A DNA stretch of 64,000 bases from Clostridiales bacterium (GCA_018371275.1 JAHALF010000008.1:1-64000); one strand, 5' to 3'. Positions 54,701-61,460 are shown, numbered from the stretch's first letter. Made by a program: numbers and translations. The notes: generated by a model not told the origin, from the letters alone.

Positions 54701-55563
54701 CTATGGATGGTTTTGGTAAAAAACCTGGAGAAATAGAAATTCCAGAAGTTACTAATACAGAAAACGGAATACAATTTATTGTACAAGGACTATCTCCTAT
54801 TTTAATTAGTTGGACAGATCCTAGTGAGCCTAGTAACAATAACGATAATAATAACAGCAGTAATAATAATTCTAATAATAATCAAGAAAATATAAATGAC
54901 AATAAATATGAATATAAAGGGAACTCTGCTATTATAGGGATAGCAGAAAATGAAGAAATTTCTTCAAAAGTAAATAATGCTTATGATGAAGTTTCTAAGA
55001 AAGATAAGACACAGATTAAGGATACTCCTTTTATAGATGTTAATGATAAACATTGGTTTAATACTCCAGTTAAATATGTTTATCAAAATAATTTGATGTT
55101 TGGTATAGATGATACTAAATTCGATCCACAAGGATTAGTAACTCGTGCAATGGCTGTAACTGTTATATATAGAATGTCAGACTCTCCAAAATTGAATGGT
55201 AAGTTAACATTTAGCGATGTTTTAAATGGACAATATTATACAAATCCTATTATTTGGGCAAATGATAATAATATCGTTAGTGGCTATGAAAAAAATATGT
55301 TTTTACCAAATAATTTTATTACACGTGAAGAATTAGCTGTAATATTTTGGAATAAAGCAGGAAAACCTAATGAAAATTTAAAAGAACTTTCATTTAAAGA
55401 TGAAGATGAAGTCTCTAATTGGGCTAGACCAGCTGTAGAATGGGCAGTTTTAAATGGATTTATTCAAGGTAATGGGGAAAACTTATTAAAACCAAAAGAT
55501 GTAATTACAAGAGCAGAATTAGCACAAATTCTTATGGTAATATCGCAAAAATATAACCAATAA
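51790..55563 (+). CDS. Large secreted S-layer-anchored protein with a metallopeptidase-like domain
   Basis: A 1257-residue secreted protein. Signal peptide about 1-27 (cleavage near VAA-SEN). Residues about 35-290 hold a gluzincin-like domain with HEIMHLIMQ and a downstream LPKWFYEGIAQVAGG that may give the third zinc ligand, reminiscent of flagellinolysin. Then come an MBG-like domain (NQTKNYGEPDPIFTYEV), Ig-like repeats with SGEHNIVIKYEGDSNFSE, an Asn/Ser linker and three SLH domains (FIDVNDKHWFNTPVKYVYQN, LTFSDVLNGQYYTNPIIWAN, ELSFKDEDEVSNWARPAVEW). The SLH triplet anchors it to secondary wall polymers. Protease activity is an inference. Consensus promoter and terminator make it monocistronic. 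Confidence 0.88.
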   Translation: MYKKFKRVLSLLLACTIINTTIIEVAASENNLNTNNFVNSRVRDPNLIGQVGIANTSDTVANKLANEIVPNAVDDILETFPALEKALGTDKMETWLQLYNNPNSSVAASSMAVYRDSSLGAKPTSLQINVNTKDLKDGESLETGRTSDDLKSTIVHEIMHLIMQYTMPDVMDKNRGKQLPKWFYEGIAQVAGGGFTNKWNGWLINPSVGMQFDIWDGEDAVRKWTLYEDKYGAYAQGYLAVMYLGYKASDDKQISATSIASGVNKILESVIDGDSFDEALRKNTGMSQKDIEGLFGNQNRDPKIRELGQFTQKLSDIVLARNDSKKGAGAVVGGDLKNTGGQIIKKGKLTTSPFYIGKMNIHGKVIDLYDPTQNKIPITNIEFKDNYMPSKIYDGQPLKIPTIDQIEIENADFNKIKFVWIDSKGTEIEEPKESGTYTLKATVVGKYGTKIITKGNITITPKQISVIANNQTKNYGEPDPIFTYEVDSEDDRKLLSGNLSRVEGENVGAYDIVEGDLTISDPKNYTLNFTKGALNIDKSDVNLEIDLSHTSARVGDDISVKVTAKNLNENLVSGAAHPKGVKVLVDNKNLDLNDNGDGNWTGTYTILEDKKDLEEIQFNVSVDDTSENYNNPNDITTELTILKEGSTTKDPVKINIKSDNKNIIYGDVVDYIISVNSIENESKPTGNVKVYLDSDMQNEIATGLAEDEFSLTIDTSKLRSGEHNIVIKYEGDSNFSEVERDYKMKVSKKQLAWNVEDLSATKESNNLNEVDVIGTLKVDGIINNEVVFKQPLIITKGFKDINKVGKHRVEVVPKEGEWDSSFVSNNENYILPIDNPFIFATVTGIEEILPDENINNDNYNHKPLPIQPSEIGNDKEVRIQNGLVKVPDTLKGYEKFNTVEKIEQIMKQSIKDVSDNNTLITEVTLWKINDGKREQLTSPSYFPKDGKLTLTIPYPEGTNKNFIFKVVHMITMDGFGKKPGEIEIPEVTNTENGIQFIVQGLSPILISWTDPSEPSNNNDNNNSSNNNSNNNQENINDNKYEYKGNSAIIGIAENEEISSKVNNAYDEVSKKDKTQIKDTPFIDVNDKHWFNTPVKYVYQNNLMFGIDDTKFDPQGLVTRAMAVTVIYRMSDSPKLNGKLTFSDVLNGQYYTNPIIWANDNNIVSGYEKNMFLPNNFITREELAVIFWNKAGKPNENLKELSFKDEDEVSNWARPAVEWAVLNGFIQGNGENLLKPKDVITRAELAQILMVISQKYNQ

Positions 55564-55638
55564 TATAAATTTATAATCAATTATTTATATAATTTTTTGT
55601 TTTTATATTTTTATATTGATAAAAAATTAAAAATTCAT

Positions 55639-55690
55639 AAATAAAAAAGAATAAAAATTATATATACTTTTTATTCTTTTTTATTTTTAA
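55639..55690 (+). terminator. Terminator of the S-layer protein gene
   Basis: A perfect 19-bp stem, AAATAAAAAAGAATAAAAA (55639-55657) with its complement (55668-55686), followed by further T. Confidence 0.85.
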
Positions 55691-55693
55691 TGG

Positions 55694-55758
55694 GTGTATA
55701 CTGTTTTTAGTGGCGGTTAAAAAAATAACCAAGGCTAAACAGTATACACTCTTTTTTT
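55694..55758. terminator. Two-tier hairpin at the edge of the second mobile region
   Basis: GTGTATACTGTTT (55694-55706) pairs perfectly with AAACAGTATACAC (55737-55749). Inside, GGTTA (55715-55719) pairs with TAACC (55726-55730). A run of seven T follows. It is a terminator or attenuator and marks the change from chromosomal to mobile-type DNA. Confidence 0.75.
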
Positions 55759-55791
55759 ATTGTGCAATTTTTTAAAGAGTGAAAACGAACC

Positions 55792-55940
55792 TTGAAAATT
55801 GAATAAAGAGCTTCATTGCTGGTGTAGCAAATTAAAGGTACAAAACCCGAAGAAGTACACTGGTTTAACAGCTTCAAAAGGCAAAGTTAGGGGACACCCT
55901 AGAATATAAGTCCTAAATTCTGCTTAATAAAAAGAAAAAG
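55792..55940 (+). promoter_or_regulatory. Structured leader of the second mobile region
   Basis: It begins with TTGAAAATTGAATAA (55792-55806), identical to 3478-3492. Hairpins follow: TTGC/GCAA at about 55816-55830, AAACC/GGTTT, and AGGG-GACA-CCCT within GTTAGGGGACACCC (55886-55899), matching GTTAGGGGGAAACCC of the first leader. The AAGGAGATG ribosome site of the first operon gene lies downstream. Confidence 0.5.
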
Positions 55941-55951
55941 GAGATGATAAT

Positions 55952-56305
55952 ATGAAAAAAGCAGAAATAAAAGAAAAATTAGCACAATTATTAAAAGGTT
56001 ATATTTGTGTTAATAAAGATATCTTAGAAGACATTCCATCATTATCAACTAATGATGGGGTTATACCTTTTTGTGTAGAGGAAGGCTATGACATTATATG
56101 TTCCGCGGCTGAATTTAGAGCGGAACAAGGAACGGAATTCAATCTTGAAAAGGAGATTGAATTTGCAGTTGGTCAACTAATTCAAAACTATGAATTAGTT
56201 AAAGACAAGGAAGAAGTTAGAGAAACTTCTTCAAAAAACAAGCTTGAAGAATTTAAAAAAGAACAAGCTTGTGATAATGGTAAATACTCTGTTTCTAAAA
56301 AGTAG
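55952..56305 (+). CDS. Unknown protein, first gene of the mobile operon
   Basis: A 117-residue protein with ribosome site AAGGAGATG about 8 nt upstream. Residues 1-90 look like a compact helical domain (KKAEIKEKLAQLLKGYICV, then EEGYDIICSAAEFRAEQG). The tail is charged. I recognise no family. It leads an operon of small mobile-element genes behind a structured leader. Confidence 0.65.
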   Translation: MKKAEIKEKLAQLLKGYICVNKDILEDIPSLSTNDGVIPFCVEEGYDIICSAAEFRAEQGTEFNLEKEIEFAVGQLIQNYELVKDKEEVRETSSKNKLEEFKKEQACDNGKYSVSKK

Positions 56306-56366
56306 TCTAAAATATAGGTTTAAAAATAAAAGTGTTTAAAAGGATATGAGTAGGTGATAAATAGAA

Positions 56367-56576
56367 ATGGGACAATATAAAGCAAAAGAAATAAGCATAT
56401 ATAATAAATCATTTATAAAAGGAGATTTAGTTGAAGTTTTTACAGAAGATAAAATAATAAAATGTTATATACAAAAAATAAAGAAAAACTGTATTTTAGT
56501 AGAAGAAATTATACATAAAAAAGTATTAAACATAAAATTAGAAGATATAGAGAATATTTTTTCTATTATCTTATAG
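56367..56576 (+). CDS. Small beta-rich protein of unknown function
   Basis: A 69-residue protein behind AGGTGAT. The pattern KGDLVEVFTEDKIIKCYI followed by alternating hydrophobic residues suggests a small SH3/Sm-like barrel. A protein of similar outline is encoded at 62376-62606. No family assigned. Confidence 0.6.
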   Translation: MGQYKAKEISIYNKSFIKGDLVEVFTEDKIIKCYIQKIKKNCILVEEIIHKKVLNIKLEDIENIFSIIL

Positions 56577-56615
56577 TAATTATATTTTTATTTTATTAAT
56601 TAAGGGGGTGGTATT

Positions 56616-57098
56616 ATGAAGATTAGTATTTTAAGTGAAACAAAAAAAGAAATTACTTTAAAAGTTGAAAGAGATTGCTGTCCATTTTGCAAGCATAATA
56701 AAATAAGAAATAAAGGCAACTCTTTGACAGAAGTGAAGAAAAAATGTATTAAAGAATTTTTTTTGAAAGATGTATTTATAAAAAGAAATAGATATAAATG
56801 TAATAATTGCAATAAATATTTTTCTGAAAGTATATCTTTTAAAGGGATTTCAGATGAAAAATTTAAGCCATATTTAAGGATATTATTAGACAGAAATATA
56901 ATAATGTTAAGTGTTATAGAAGATGAAAAATTTAAAAATATATTAAGCTCTGATGACTATTGGTACATACTAAAACAAAGTGGAAAAGTATTAATAGTAA
57001 TAAATTATAAAACTTTAGAGGTGAAAAAATTTTTTATATCAAATGAGTTAAAAAAGGTAAGAACACCTAAATTTAAGCAAATTAAAACTTTAAAATAG
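56616..57098 (+). CDS. ISL3-transposase-like zinc-finger protein
   Basis: A 160-residue protein with the ISL3 N-terminal zinc-finger layout: CPFCKHNKIRNKG, then about 35 residues later YKCNNCNKYFSES. ISL3 transposases are over 400 residues with a DDE domain, which is absent, so this is either a remnant or a domesticated DNA-binding protein. An AAGGGGGTGG ribosome site and operon position favour an expressed protein. It may act as a regulator in the element. Confidence 0.65.
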   Translation: MKISILSETKKEITLKVERDCCPFCKHNKIRNKGNSLTEVKKKCIKEFFLKDVFIKRNRYKCNNCNKYFSESISFKGISDEKFKPYLRILLDRNIIMLSVIEDEKFKNILSSDDYWYILKQSGKVLIVINYKTLEVKKFFISNELKKVRTPKFKQIKTLK

Positions 57099-57114
57099 AG
57101 AAAGGAGAGCAAAT

Positions 57115-57414
57115 ATGAATACAGTAAACCTAATAGGGAGATTAACAAAAGACCCAGACATATCATTTATAAATATAAATGGAGAAAGTAAGAAAATTGC
57201 TAAATATGTTTTAGCAGTAGATAGAATGGGAAGTAAAGAAGCAGACTTTATATTATGTTCTGTAATAGATAAAGGAGCAGAATGGATAGAAAATAATATA
57301 AAAAAAGCTTCAAGAATAGGTATTGTAGGCTCTATTCATACAAGTACATATGAAAAAAATGGAGTAAGTGTTATAAAAACTGAAATAAAGGTAAAAGAAC
57401 AATATTTTGCTTAA
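57115..57414 (+). CDS. ssb: Single-stranded DNA-binding protein-like OB-fold protein
   Basis: A 99-residue protein starting NTVNLIGRLTKDPDI, the canonical SSB start, and ending with IKTEIKVKEQYF where SSB proteins have their last OB strand. It lacks the acidic C-terminal tail that recruits partners, so it is a short element-type SSB. Conjugative elements and phages often carry such copies. Ribosome site GAAAGGAGAG. Confidence 0.85.
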   Translation: MNTVNLIGRLTKDPDISFININGESKKIAKYVLAVDRMGSKEADFILCSVIDKGAEWIENNIKKASRIGIVGSIHTSTYEKNGVSVIKTEIKVKEQYFA

Positions 57415-57437
57415 ATATAAAATAAAGGAGAAAAAAT

Positions 57438-57722
57438 ATGGAGCAATTAGCAAGTATAGATAAAGCTATATTTTATATGATTTTAGGGTTTGGGACAATG
57501 ATTGTAGGAGGAATTTTAGCAGGAACATTCAATAGTAGATTTTTGTTTTTTCTTACTTTCATTGTTACAATTTATTTTTGGATTTCTGGTATTTATGTTA
57601 TAAAAAGAGTTAATCAAGATAAGCAAAATAAAGAAATTGATAAAAGAATAGAGAAAAAAATAGAAGAAAAATTACAAAAAAATATATTTAAAGACAATAT
57701 ATATGATGCAATAGAAAATTAA
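57438..57722 (+). CDS. Small membrane protein with coiled-coil tail
   Basis: A 94-residue protein: two hydrophobic segments (about 13-32 and 37-55, FYMILGFGTMIVGGILAGTF and FLFFLTFIVTIYFWISGIYV), then a highly charged helical tail (KEIDKRIEKKIEEKLQK). Ribosome site AAAGGAG. Unknown function; small membrane proteins of this sort cluster in conjugation operons. Confidence 0.7.
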   Translation: MEQLASIDKAIFYMILGFGTMIVGGILAGTFNSRFLFFLTFIVTIYFWISGIYVIKRVNQDKQNKEIDKRIEKKIEEKLQKNIFKDNIYDAIEN

Positions 57723-57775
57723 TAAGTATAGTTAGTGTATATTTATCAGCCTTAACAATAGCTTTAAGTATTATC

Positions 57776-57940
57776 ATGGCTATATGGGCATTTTTAGAAG
57801 GAAAAATAATTTGGGGTATTGCAGGAGTAATAAATGTAACGATTTGCATAGTTATACTTATTTATATGAACAATACATCCAAACAAATGGATAAAGAATG
57901 CATAGAAGGATTCTCAAGGATTTTAGATATTATAAAATAG
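57776..57940 (+). CDS. Small membrane protein lacking a clear start
   Basis: The frame is open from 57708 and reads KLISIVSVYLSALTIALSII before its only ATG at 57776, giving two hydrophobic segments in the full frame but one and a half from the ATG. The ATG has no ribosome site. Either a non-standard ATA-type start coupled to the preceding gene is used, or the 5' end has been lost. From the ATG it encodes 54 residues, ending CIEGFSRILDIIK. Confidence 0.45.
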   Translation: MAIWAFLEGKIIWGIAGVINVTICIVILIYMNNTSKQMDKECIEGFSRILDIIK

Positions 57941-57956
57941 TAAAAGGAGGATAAGA

Positions 57957-58118
57957 ATGGGATTATTATTTATATTATCAGGATTATTAATTGTATTATT
58001 GTATACAGCTTTGACAGCAACAATTTTAAGAATAATGGAAGAAGATGAGAGAGATTTTAGAAGAAAATATATAAATACAAGAAAAAGTGTGGTTTACCAA
58101 AAACTATGTCCTAAATAA
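57957..58118 (+). CDS. Small membrane protein
   Basis: A 53-residue ORF behind AAAAGGAGG: one hydrophobic helix (LLFILSGLLIVLLYTALTA) and a charged tail (MEEDERDFRRKY). It is the last gene of the small-protein operon. No family recognised. Confidence 0.6.
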   Translation: MGLLFILSGLLIVLLYTALTATILRIMEEDERDFRRKYINTRKSVVYQKLCPK

Positions 58119-58241
58119 AGAGTGTGGGAAGTGGAAGAAATAGACGATAAAAGCCAGTAATCAACAAGGTTTGGGCGTAGTTTAAGTGAGATTTAATAAT
58201 AAATAATGAGATTTTAGGACACGAATTTTAGTTAAGAATTA

Positions 58242-58284
58242 AAAAGGCTTGTATCCCTTTAAAACAGGGGCTTACAAGCCTTTT
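58242..58284 (+). terminator. Terminator of the small-protein operon
   Basis: AAAAGGCTTGTA (58242-58253) pairs with TACAAGCCTTTT (58273-58284), with CCC/GGG pairing inside the loop. Confidence 0.85.
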
Positions 58285-58338
58285 ATCTATTTTAGTATTA
58301 AATTTTAGAAGAAAAAAGGTATTTTAAATTTAAAGTTA

Positions 58339-58388
58339 TTGCAAGAATTAATATTTGACTCTTGCAACGTCTTGCAATATTCTTGCAA
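58339..58388. repeat. Phased TCTTGCAA repeat array
   Basis: TCTTGCAA occurs at 58360-58367, 58370-58377 and 58381-58388, so starts are 10 and 11 bp apart, one helical turn. An inverted copy TTGCAAGA lies at 58339-58346. Such phasing suggests a cooperative protein-binding site. Confidence 0.6.
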
Positions 58389-58486
58389 AGCTAGGTAAAC
58401 AGGGCTTTAGGTGGCTTTAGAAGAAAAAATACAATGGTAAAAAACAAGCCTTAAAAAGCTAAAATAAAGCTAAAAATAAGCTAGAG

Positions 58487-58594
58487 CAATGGGACATTTG
58501 TGTAAAAACTAAATAAAGTTGTCCCATTGAGCCATTCTCTAGGCTTAGAGCTATGTTAGATTATTAAAAATAGGTAAAAATCAATGGGACATTT
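58487..58594. repeat. Candidate left-end sites of the Mu-like element
   Basis: CAATGGGACATTT at 58487-58499 and 58582-58594 is in direct orientation. The reverse form TTGTCCCATTG is at 58519-58529. They lie just outside the repressor-side genes, where a Mu-like element should have its transposase-binding sites. The exact terminus cannot be fixed without the right end. Confidence 0.5.
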
Positions 58595-58640
58595 ATTATA
58601 TAATATTTATACAAAATAATATAATAAATATACAATTATA

Positions 58641-59534
58641 TTATTTTATACAAACAGAGCAAGGTTTATAGTCTTTTAAAGCATTATCATTATATTTTAA
58701 CTCTATTAAATTATTTTTATCTTTTATATATCTGCAGTCTTTTATATGATATTTAGAACCAGTTTTTGTTGCATAGAAAATTTTATCACTATTAACATTT
58801 GTTTCTGTTGATTTGTTAATAACTTCATTATTTATTGGTATGTTATTAGATGATTTATTTTCCCTTAAAGCTGGAAATAAAACGATTGTAGTAATTACTA
58901 TTATTGAAAAAATACTTAATAATAATGGAATATACTTTTTAGGCTTTGTTTTAGCTTCTTCTTTATTATGTGTATTTTTTCTTATATACTCATTAAATAT
59001 TTTTATAAGCCTTTCAGAGATATCATCTATATTAGAAAAGTTAGTAATATTATTTATATGGTATATAGAGTGTTTAGCAGGTAAGTTAGAAAATTTTAAT
59101 ATATCATCTATGCTATTTATATTAAGTTGTTTTAAAATGCAAGAAGGAGCTAATACTTCACAGGCGAATGTATTGGCTTCATTTTCTTGTCTTATTAATG
59201 TTTCACTTAATAATGAACAACCTAAAATATTGTTTGATGAAGAATGCTCTAGTAAAATATGACCGAATTCGTGTAATATGTTAAATAATATATCATTTTC
59301 TGGTAAATCATCATTATATAAAATAAATATTTGATTATCTTTTATAAAAGTAAAAGCATCTAATTTAAGATGTTCTTGTAAATGTAGGTTATGTATTAAT
59401 TTTTGATTAGAAGAGTATTTACATAACTTCCAATTATTTAAAATGGATAATTCATTTAATAATTGTACATTAAAATTTAAGTTTGTTATACGATAACGTA
59501 TGAGAAAATTGTAAGCAATTTCTTTTATGTACAT
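58641..59534 (-). CDS. ImmA/IrrE-type metallopeptidase with transmembrane segment and external metal-knuckle domain
   Basis: A 297-residue protein, start ATG 59534 with GGAGGT 7 nt upstream (an upstream in-frame TTG overlaps that site). Residues about 1-185 are an ImmA/IrrE peptidase domain with HEFGH (88-92) and downstream ENEAN giving Glu119 as likely third zinc ligand. ImmA proteases cleave or inactivate phage-type repressors. A transmembrane helix at 201-220 follows, then a domain with His263, Cys267, Cys292 and Cys295 (KYHIKDCRYI, KPCSVC) that resembles the Ada-like metal knuckle found at ends of secreted nucleases. It is encoded downstream of the repressor gene on the same strand. Confidence 0.85.
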   Translation of the reverse strand: MYIKEIAYNFLIRYRITNLNFNVQLLNELSILNNWKLCKYSSNQKLIHNLHLQEHLKLDAFTFIKDNQIFILYNDDLPENDILFNILHEFGHILLEHSSSNNILGCSLLSETLIRQENEANTFACEVLAPSCILKQLNINSIDDILKFSNLPAKHSIYHINNITNFSNIDDISERLIKIFNEYIRKNTHNKEEAKTKPKKYIPLLLSIFSIIVITTIVLFPALRENKSSNNIPINNEVINKSTETNVNSDKIFYATKTGSKYHIKDCRYIKDKNNLIELKYNDNALKDYKPCSVCIK

Positions 59535-59625
59535 AATTGGTACCTCCAACTAATAATATTAGAGGACGTCCTCATATACATTTTATACTAAAAATCGACA
59601 AAATAAAAGTGTTAATAACTGGTAA

Positions 59626-60084
59626 TTAAAATTTATTATTTGGCTTATATTCATCTACAACAATATTTTCTTCAATGTATTTAGCTAAGTCTTCATCTAT
59701 TTGCATAACACAACCACCTAAGGCAGCAATATATGCCTTTTTGGAATTAAGTTCTTCATCTTGTTCATTAGCCATTTTTACTACTAATTGAAATACTTGA
59801 CTTATAGCTTGTTTTTTATAATCTTCATCTAATTGATTAAATAAGTTTAATAATTTTTTTTCTTGTTCATTATTTTTTAATTCAATTCCTAATAGATAAT
59901 CAGATGAACAATTAAGATAGTTTGCTATTCTATAAATTCTATCGCTAGATAAAGATTTATCTCTTTTTTCTAATTCATATATAAAACCTTTACTTAGCCC
60001 ACATTCTTCTGTAAGTTGATTTATTGTAATATTATTATCTTTACATTTATCTTTTATACGTTGTGCAAGTGCTACATTATTCAT
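59626..60084 (-). CDS. XRE-family repressor of the Mu-like element
   Basis: A 152-residue protein with an N-terminal cro/CI HTH (NNVALAQRIKDKCKDNNITI, then LTEECGLSKGFIYELEKRD) and a helical C-terminal part. It lies divergent from a second HTH gene across an operator-rich interval and upstream of the ImmA-type protease, the layout of a lysogeny switch. Ribosome site AAGGGG is about 11 nt from the ATG, so translation may be modest. Confidence 0.88.
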   Translation of the reverse strand: MNNVALAQRIKDKCKDNNITINQLTEECGLSKGFIYELEKRDKSLSSDRIYRIANYLNCSSDYLLGIELKNNEQEKKLLNLFNQLDEDYKKQAISQVFQLVVKMANEQDEELNSKKAYIAALGGCVMQIDEDLAKYIEENIVVDEYKPNNKF

Positions 60085-60123
60085 AAATAGTTATACCCCT
60101 TTTTAAACAAAATTAACAAATTA

Positions 60124-60164
60124 CGTCTTTAAACGAAAAAAGTATTGAAATTCGTCTAAAGACG
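60124..60164. promoter_or_regulatory. Paired operators of the repressor switch
   Basis: CGTCTAAAGACG (60153-60164) is a perfect 5+2+5 palindrome. CGTCTTTAAACG (60124-60135) is a one-mismatch form. Their centres are 29 bp apart, and the first lies between the boxes of the rightward promoter, so binding would block early transcription. Confidence 0.75.
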
Positions 60165-60173
60165 TATTATAAT
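60145..60173 (+). promoter_or_regulatory. Rightward early promoter of the Mu-like element
   Basis: TTGAAA (60145-60150) and TATAAT (60168-60173) are 17 bp apart and enclose the perfect operator palindrome. It should drive the HTH gene at 60271 and following early genes. Confidence 0.75.
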
Positions 60174-60270
60174 ATAAACATAAGCAAGTTTACTTAAAGT
60201 TAACAAGAATATTATAGCATATAAAAAACTACAAAACAACTAAGTAAAAATCTGAAAAGGGGGTATATGT

Positions 60271-60462
60271 GTGAGTTTAGCAGAAAATGTAAAAATGAAT
60301 AGATTAAAATTAGGTTATACTCAACAAAAGTTAGCTAATGAAGTGAACTTGACTAAAACAATGATTTCATTTGTAGAAAGTGGAAAAAGAGAATTGTCAA
60401 TTAATTCTTTAAGAGAAGTTGCAAAAGTTTTTAATTGTACAATAGATGAGTTGGTAAATTAA
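60271..60462 (+). CDS. Small XRE-family HTH regulator
   Basis: A 63-residue protein with a GTG start 6 nt after AAAGGGGGT. It is essentially only a cro/CI HTH (MNRLKLGYTQQKLANEVNLT, then TMISFVESGKRE), Cro- or Ner-like in size. Position as first rightward gene suggests the counterpart of the divergent repressor. Confidence 0.88.
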   Translation: MSLAENVKMNRLKLGYTQQKLANEVNLTKTMISFVESGKRELSINSLREVAKVFNCTIDELVN

Positions 60463-60474
60463 GGAGGAATTTTT

Positions 60475-61155
60475 ATGTATGAGATAAATTTAAGTGAGGT
60501 ATGTGAACAAACTATCCAAAAAATGAAAGATGAAAAGACTATAGAAACCTTAGTATCAACAACGATTGAAAATACTATTAAAGAATGTATAACAGGGTAT
60601 TTTAAGAGCTATACATTTGAGCGTGCTATAGGAGAAAAATTAAATTTACAAAGTGCAGAAATAATTACGGCGTTAGGTCTTGATGATTTTAATAAATACG
60701 TTTTAGAGATAATTGAAAAGGTAATAGGGAAAAATGAACTTATTGCCGAAGAAAGTGTCAATATAATATTTGGTAATCCTATAAAAGAGATAAAATTATC
60801 TGAGATATTAATAAGATATAAAGAATATTTGGAAAATGAACTAGATGAAGATGAAAAAGCAGAAATATCTGAATTTGAGTATAAAATAGAAGATAGTTAT
60901 TTTTATAGAAAGATAAAATTGAAATCTAATGATGAAGAAAGTTTTGGAATAACTATTAGAAGAGAGGGAAAAGTTTCAAGAATATATAAAGATAAAGAAG
61001 TAGAAGCACTAGTAAAAAAGGTATTTAGAAGTAGATATAATTCAGAGTTTGAGTTATGGTTGTTAAAACTTGAAATTGATGAAACAAAAATCATTATTGA
61101 TGAAGAAGAATGTAAATATATTGATACTAAACTTGAAATAGAAGATTATGATTAA
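60475..61155 (+). CDS. Early protein of unknown function
   Basis: A 226-residue acidic protein behind AAGGAGG, 12 nt after the HTH gene. Helical in the first half, with a charged beta/alpha region (KIEDSYFYRKIKLKSNDEES) later. No motif recognised. It is probably co-transcribed from the early promoter. Confidence 0.7.
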   Translation: MYEINLSEVCEQTIQKMKDEKTIETLVSTTIENTIKECITGYFKSYTFERAIGEKLNLQSAEIITALGLDDFNKYVLEIIEKVIGKNELIAEESVNIIFGNPIKEIKLSEILIRYKEYLENELDEDEKAEISEFEYKIEDSYFYRKIKLKSNDEESFGITIRREGKVSRIYKDKEVEALVKKVFRSRYNSEFELWLLKLEIDETKIIIDEEECKYIDTKLEIEDYD

Positions 61156-61215
61156 GATATTAACCTATTAGGTTTAATATATATAAAAAAATTAAAATTT
61201 TAGGAGGAAAAAATT

Positions 61216-61413
61216 ATGAACAAAGAACAATTATCAAAAGAAAGTATTGAGGTATTTGAAAATGAAGTAGTAAGACATTTAAGGGTATCACCTAAAAATC
61301 AAGTTTATGTTGAATTAAACGATGTCCTTAAAAAATTACATTTTCAAGGGGACTATGATAGTGTAATAAGTATATGTGAAGTTGTTACACAAAAAGTAAA
61401 TAGAATTAGGTAA
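61216..61413 (+). CDS. Small early protein of unknown function
   Basis: A 65-residue protein behind TAGGAGGA (EVVRHLRVSPKNQVYVELND is its core). No family recognised. A palindromic terminator follows. Confidence 0.65.
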   Translation: MNKEQLSKESIEVFENEVVRHLRVSPKNQVYVELNDVLKKLHFQGDYDSVISICEVVTQKVNRIR

Positions 61414-61424
61414 GCCTAAACAAA

Positions 61425-61456
61425 GTAAATAAGGGCTTTTAAAAGCCCTTATTTAC
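61425..61456. terminator. Perfect palindromic bidirectional terminator
   Basis: A 32-bp perfect palindrome, GTAAATAAGGGCTTTT and its complement, between the convergent 61216 and 61461 genes. Confidence 0.85.
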
Positions 61457-61460
61457 AAAA

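Larger units (their letters stand above)
58119..58640. other. Non-coding region with repeats between mobile operon and Mu-like genes
   Basis: It holds a terminator, an array of TCTTGCAA repeats, GGCTTTAG and AAGCTAAA repeats (about 58400-58485) and three TGTCCCATTG sites. No gene is seen. I infer that the left end of the Mu-like element lies in the second half. Confidence 0.6.

Noticed and set aside
58160..58200. Text matching the serine recombinase STRFGRSLSE motif in an otherwise non-coding stretch
   Set aside because: Only about ten codons match, with stops on both sides; too short to call a recombinase relic.
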